Shown here piece by piece: positions 4,646 through 5,808 of a DNA stretch of 5,808 bases; the stretch's first letter is position 1; each line of letters starts with the position of its first letter. The notes under the pieces were generated by a model that saw nothing but the letters and a program-made list of their open reading frames with translations, ran no database searches and was not told the DNA's origin. Source of the DNA: Candidatus Omnitrophota bacterium (GTDB taxonomy: Bacteria > Omnitrophota > Gorgyraeia > JABMRG01); contig JABMRG010000099.1 in NCBI GenBank assembly GCA_013202935.1, positions 1-5,808 on the forward strand. The letters are read 5' to 3'. The position numbers were made by a program, and so were the translations under genes.

Positions 4646-5512
4646 TTATCTTTTAATTATTCCTATGATGCGTTCTAGGTCGGTTGGTGAGTAGTACTCT
4701 ATAACAAGCTTGCCTCTTTTTTTGCCGTGATGGATATTTACCTTTGTACCTAGTGCTTGTTGCAGCTCTTCCTCAGCTGCCCGTGTGTGGGGATCTACCG
4801 TTGCTCGTTGTGATGTTTTTCGTCGTATTGCGTGTGGCTTTACTAACTGCTCTGTTTCACGCACAGAGAGGCCTTTTTTAATTATTTTTTCTGCCAGTTT
4901 AATCTGCTTACGAGCATCGGGGATACTGAGCAAAGCCCTTGCGTGGCCCATTGTAAGCATATCGTTTAAGATAAGCTGCTGTATCTTGTCTGAAAGATTA
5001 AGGAGCCTGATAGTGTTTGTTACAGAAGTTCTGTCTTTGCCAACAGCTTGCGCTATTCTCTCCTGCGTAAGATTAAACTCCCTTCCTAAGCGCTCATATG
5101 CTCTGGCTTCTTCAATAGGGTTTAAGTCTTCCCTTTGTATGTTTTCAATAAGTGCAAGCTCTATTGCGCTGGCATCATCTACTTCTTTGGCAATTACCGG
5201 TATCTTTTTAATGCCTATTGCCTTTGCCGCTCTAAGCCGTCTCTCTCCTGCTATCAGCTCATAACCGGATTGGGTCTTTTTTACAAGGATAGGCTGGACA
5301 ATGCCTTTTTCTTTTATAGACGCTATCAGTTCTTTCAGTTTATCCTGATTAAAATCTGAGCGCGGCTGGTACTTGCCTGTTTTGATCTCTGATATATCAA
5401 GATACGCGATCATTTCGCGGTGCTCTGAAATAATAGCCCCTGTGTTGTCTGTGGTGCTACCCTCAGGTATTAATGCCTGCAGGCCCCTGCCCAATGCCTT
5501 CCGTTTCTCCAT
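4646..5512 (-). CDS. parB: Chromosome-partitioning protein ParB
   Basis: CTP-dependent DNA clamp that loads at parS, spreads along DNA near the replication origin and works with ParA to segregate chromosomes. The 288 residues are a typical chromosomal length. Domains in order are the ParA-stimulating N-terminal motif LGRGLQALIP (7-16), the ParB/Srx domain with KYQPR (47-51) and the CTP-binding GERRLRAAK (89-97), ENIQREDLNPIEEA (123-136), the helix-turn-helix LTQERIAQAVGKDRTSV (148-164), and MGHARALLSI (188-197). A variable linker (about 226-250) follows, then the C-terminal dimerisation segment VNIHHGKKRGKLVIEYY (258-274). The ATG lies four bases after the parA stop, with AAGAG immediately before it, so translation is probably coupled. 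No complete parS site is present in the window; a half-match lies within this gene. Confidence 0.96.
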   Translation of the reverse strand: MEKRKALGRGLQALIPEGSTTDNTGAIISEHREMIAYLDISEIKTGKYQPRSDFNQDKLKELIASIKEKGIVQPILVKKTQSGYELIAGERRLRAAKAIGIKKIPVIAKEVDDASAIELALIENIQREDLNPIEEARAYERLGREFNLTQERIAQAVGKDRTSVTNTIRLLNLSDKIQQLILNDMLTMGHARALLSIPDARKQIKLAEKIIKKGLSVRETEQLVKPHAIRRKTSQRATVDPHTRAAEEELQQALGTKVNIHHGKKRGKLVIEYYSPTDLERIIGIIKR

Positions 5513-5516
5513 CTCT

Positions 5517-5808
5517 TCATCCGGTCTCTTTGAGAATGCTATCTGGCTTTGCAGCCGTTAATGTGTTTTGTTCTAACTCTAGCGTTTCCAATGAGTTATG
5601 TCTAATTATTTCTTCTGACAGCTTCTTATAAGATTCAGCGCCATGTGAATTTTTATCATATACCATAATAGGTTGTCCGTATCCTGGTGCTTCACTGAGT
5701 TTTATTGAGCGAGGCACTACCGTATCATACAACTCTTTTTTAAAATATTTCTTTGCTTCATTTATAACTTCGTTAGTAAGCTTGGTTCTATAATCAGCCA
5801 TTGTTAAG
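5517..5808 (-). CDS. parA: ParA/Soj partition ATPase, C-terminal part
   Basis: Incomplete: the reading frame is open to the right edge of the window. The in-frame ATG at 5799-5801 is internal, not the start; it matches the Met of the LLTMYDSRT-type segment of ParA, and the preceding codons read Leu-Thr. The visible part has TKLTNEVINEAKKYF, the strongly conserved PRSIKLSEAPGYGQPIMVYD (30-49 counted from that Met) and HGAESYKKLSEEI (53-65), all typical of the C-terminal third of chromosomal ParA/Soj. A polar tail of about 29 residues follows, a little longer than in many relatives. The Walker motifs lie outside the window. ParA binds DNA nonspecifically as an ATP dimer and is stimulated by the ParB N-terminus encoded four bases downstream. 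Confidence 0.93.
   Translation of the reverse strand, partial: LTMADYRTKLTNEVINEAKKYFKKELYDTVVPRSIKLSEAPGYGQPIMVYDKNSHGAESYKKLSEEIIRHNSLETLELEQNTLTAAKPDSILKETG

Noticed and set aside
4785..5264. Open frame of 159 codons on the plus strand opposite parB
   Set aside because: It lies wholly antisense to a well-supported parB, has a serine- and cysteine-rich composition typical of a shadow frame, and has no recognisable domain.
5517..5801. Stand-alone 94-residue protein upstream of parB
   Set aside because: Its sequence is the C-terminal third of ParA and the frame continues beyond the first Met to the window edge, so it is a gene cut by the window.
1..5808. CRISPR array, insertion sequence, phage or defence genes
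   Set aside because: No regularly spaced repeats, transposase-like motifs or defence domains were seen; all genes but one belong to known housekeeping families.

Overview
The window is a compact bacterial chromosomal segment. Almost every gene lies on the minus strand: (parA)-parB, then ndk-yicC-remA-gmk-rpoZ-coaC-coaB, and finally tRNA-Cys. One secreted protein of unknown function is on the plus strand at the left edge and converges on the tRNA. The DNA is moderately AT-rich, and coding is dense, with overlaps of 1, 4, 4 and 11 bases between neighbours.

The block yicC-remA-gmk-rpoZ-coaBC has the same order as in Bacillus subtilis and is also found outside Firmicutes. The divergent, slightly long Ndk, the lysine-rich proteins and the parAB-ndk link made me think of a candidate phylum such as Omnitrophota. 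That is an impression only; the sequence alone does not settle the taxon.

Layout from right to left, in the direction of transcription. The C-terminal end of ParA runs off the right edge and is followed after 4 bases by a complete parB (chromosome segregation). A 182-base gap follows. It holds a GC-rich hairpin directly after the parB stop, a 15-base inverted repeat, a near-perfect sigma-70 promoter (TTGACA, 16 bases, TATAAT), and a leader of about 60 bases to ndk that has no G, contains a tandem 17-base repeat and lacks a visible Shine-Dalgarno sequence. Then come ndk, a 92-base gap, yicC (endoribonuclease family), remA (DUF370), gmk, rpoZ (TTG start with an ideal ribosome site), coaC and coaB. 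Eleven bases after coaB comes tRNA-Cys with an encoded CCA tail.

Together the run is a housekeeping operon: nucleotide balance (Ndk, Gmk), RNA polymerase omega subunit, RNA turnover (YicC), a small DNA-binding regulator (RemA) and two consecutive steps of coenzyme A synthesis, one of which consumes cysteine. Nothing here looks like a mobile element, CRISPR array or defence system. The points most worth a second look are the split of the usually fused coaBC gene exactly at its domain linker, and the unusual ndk promoter and leader.
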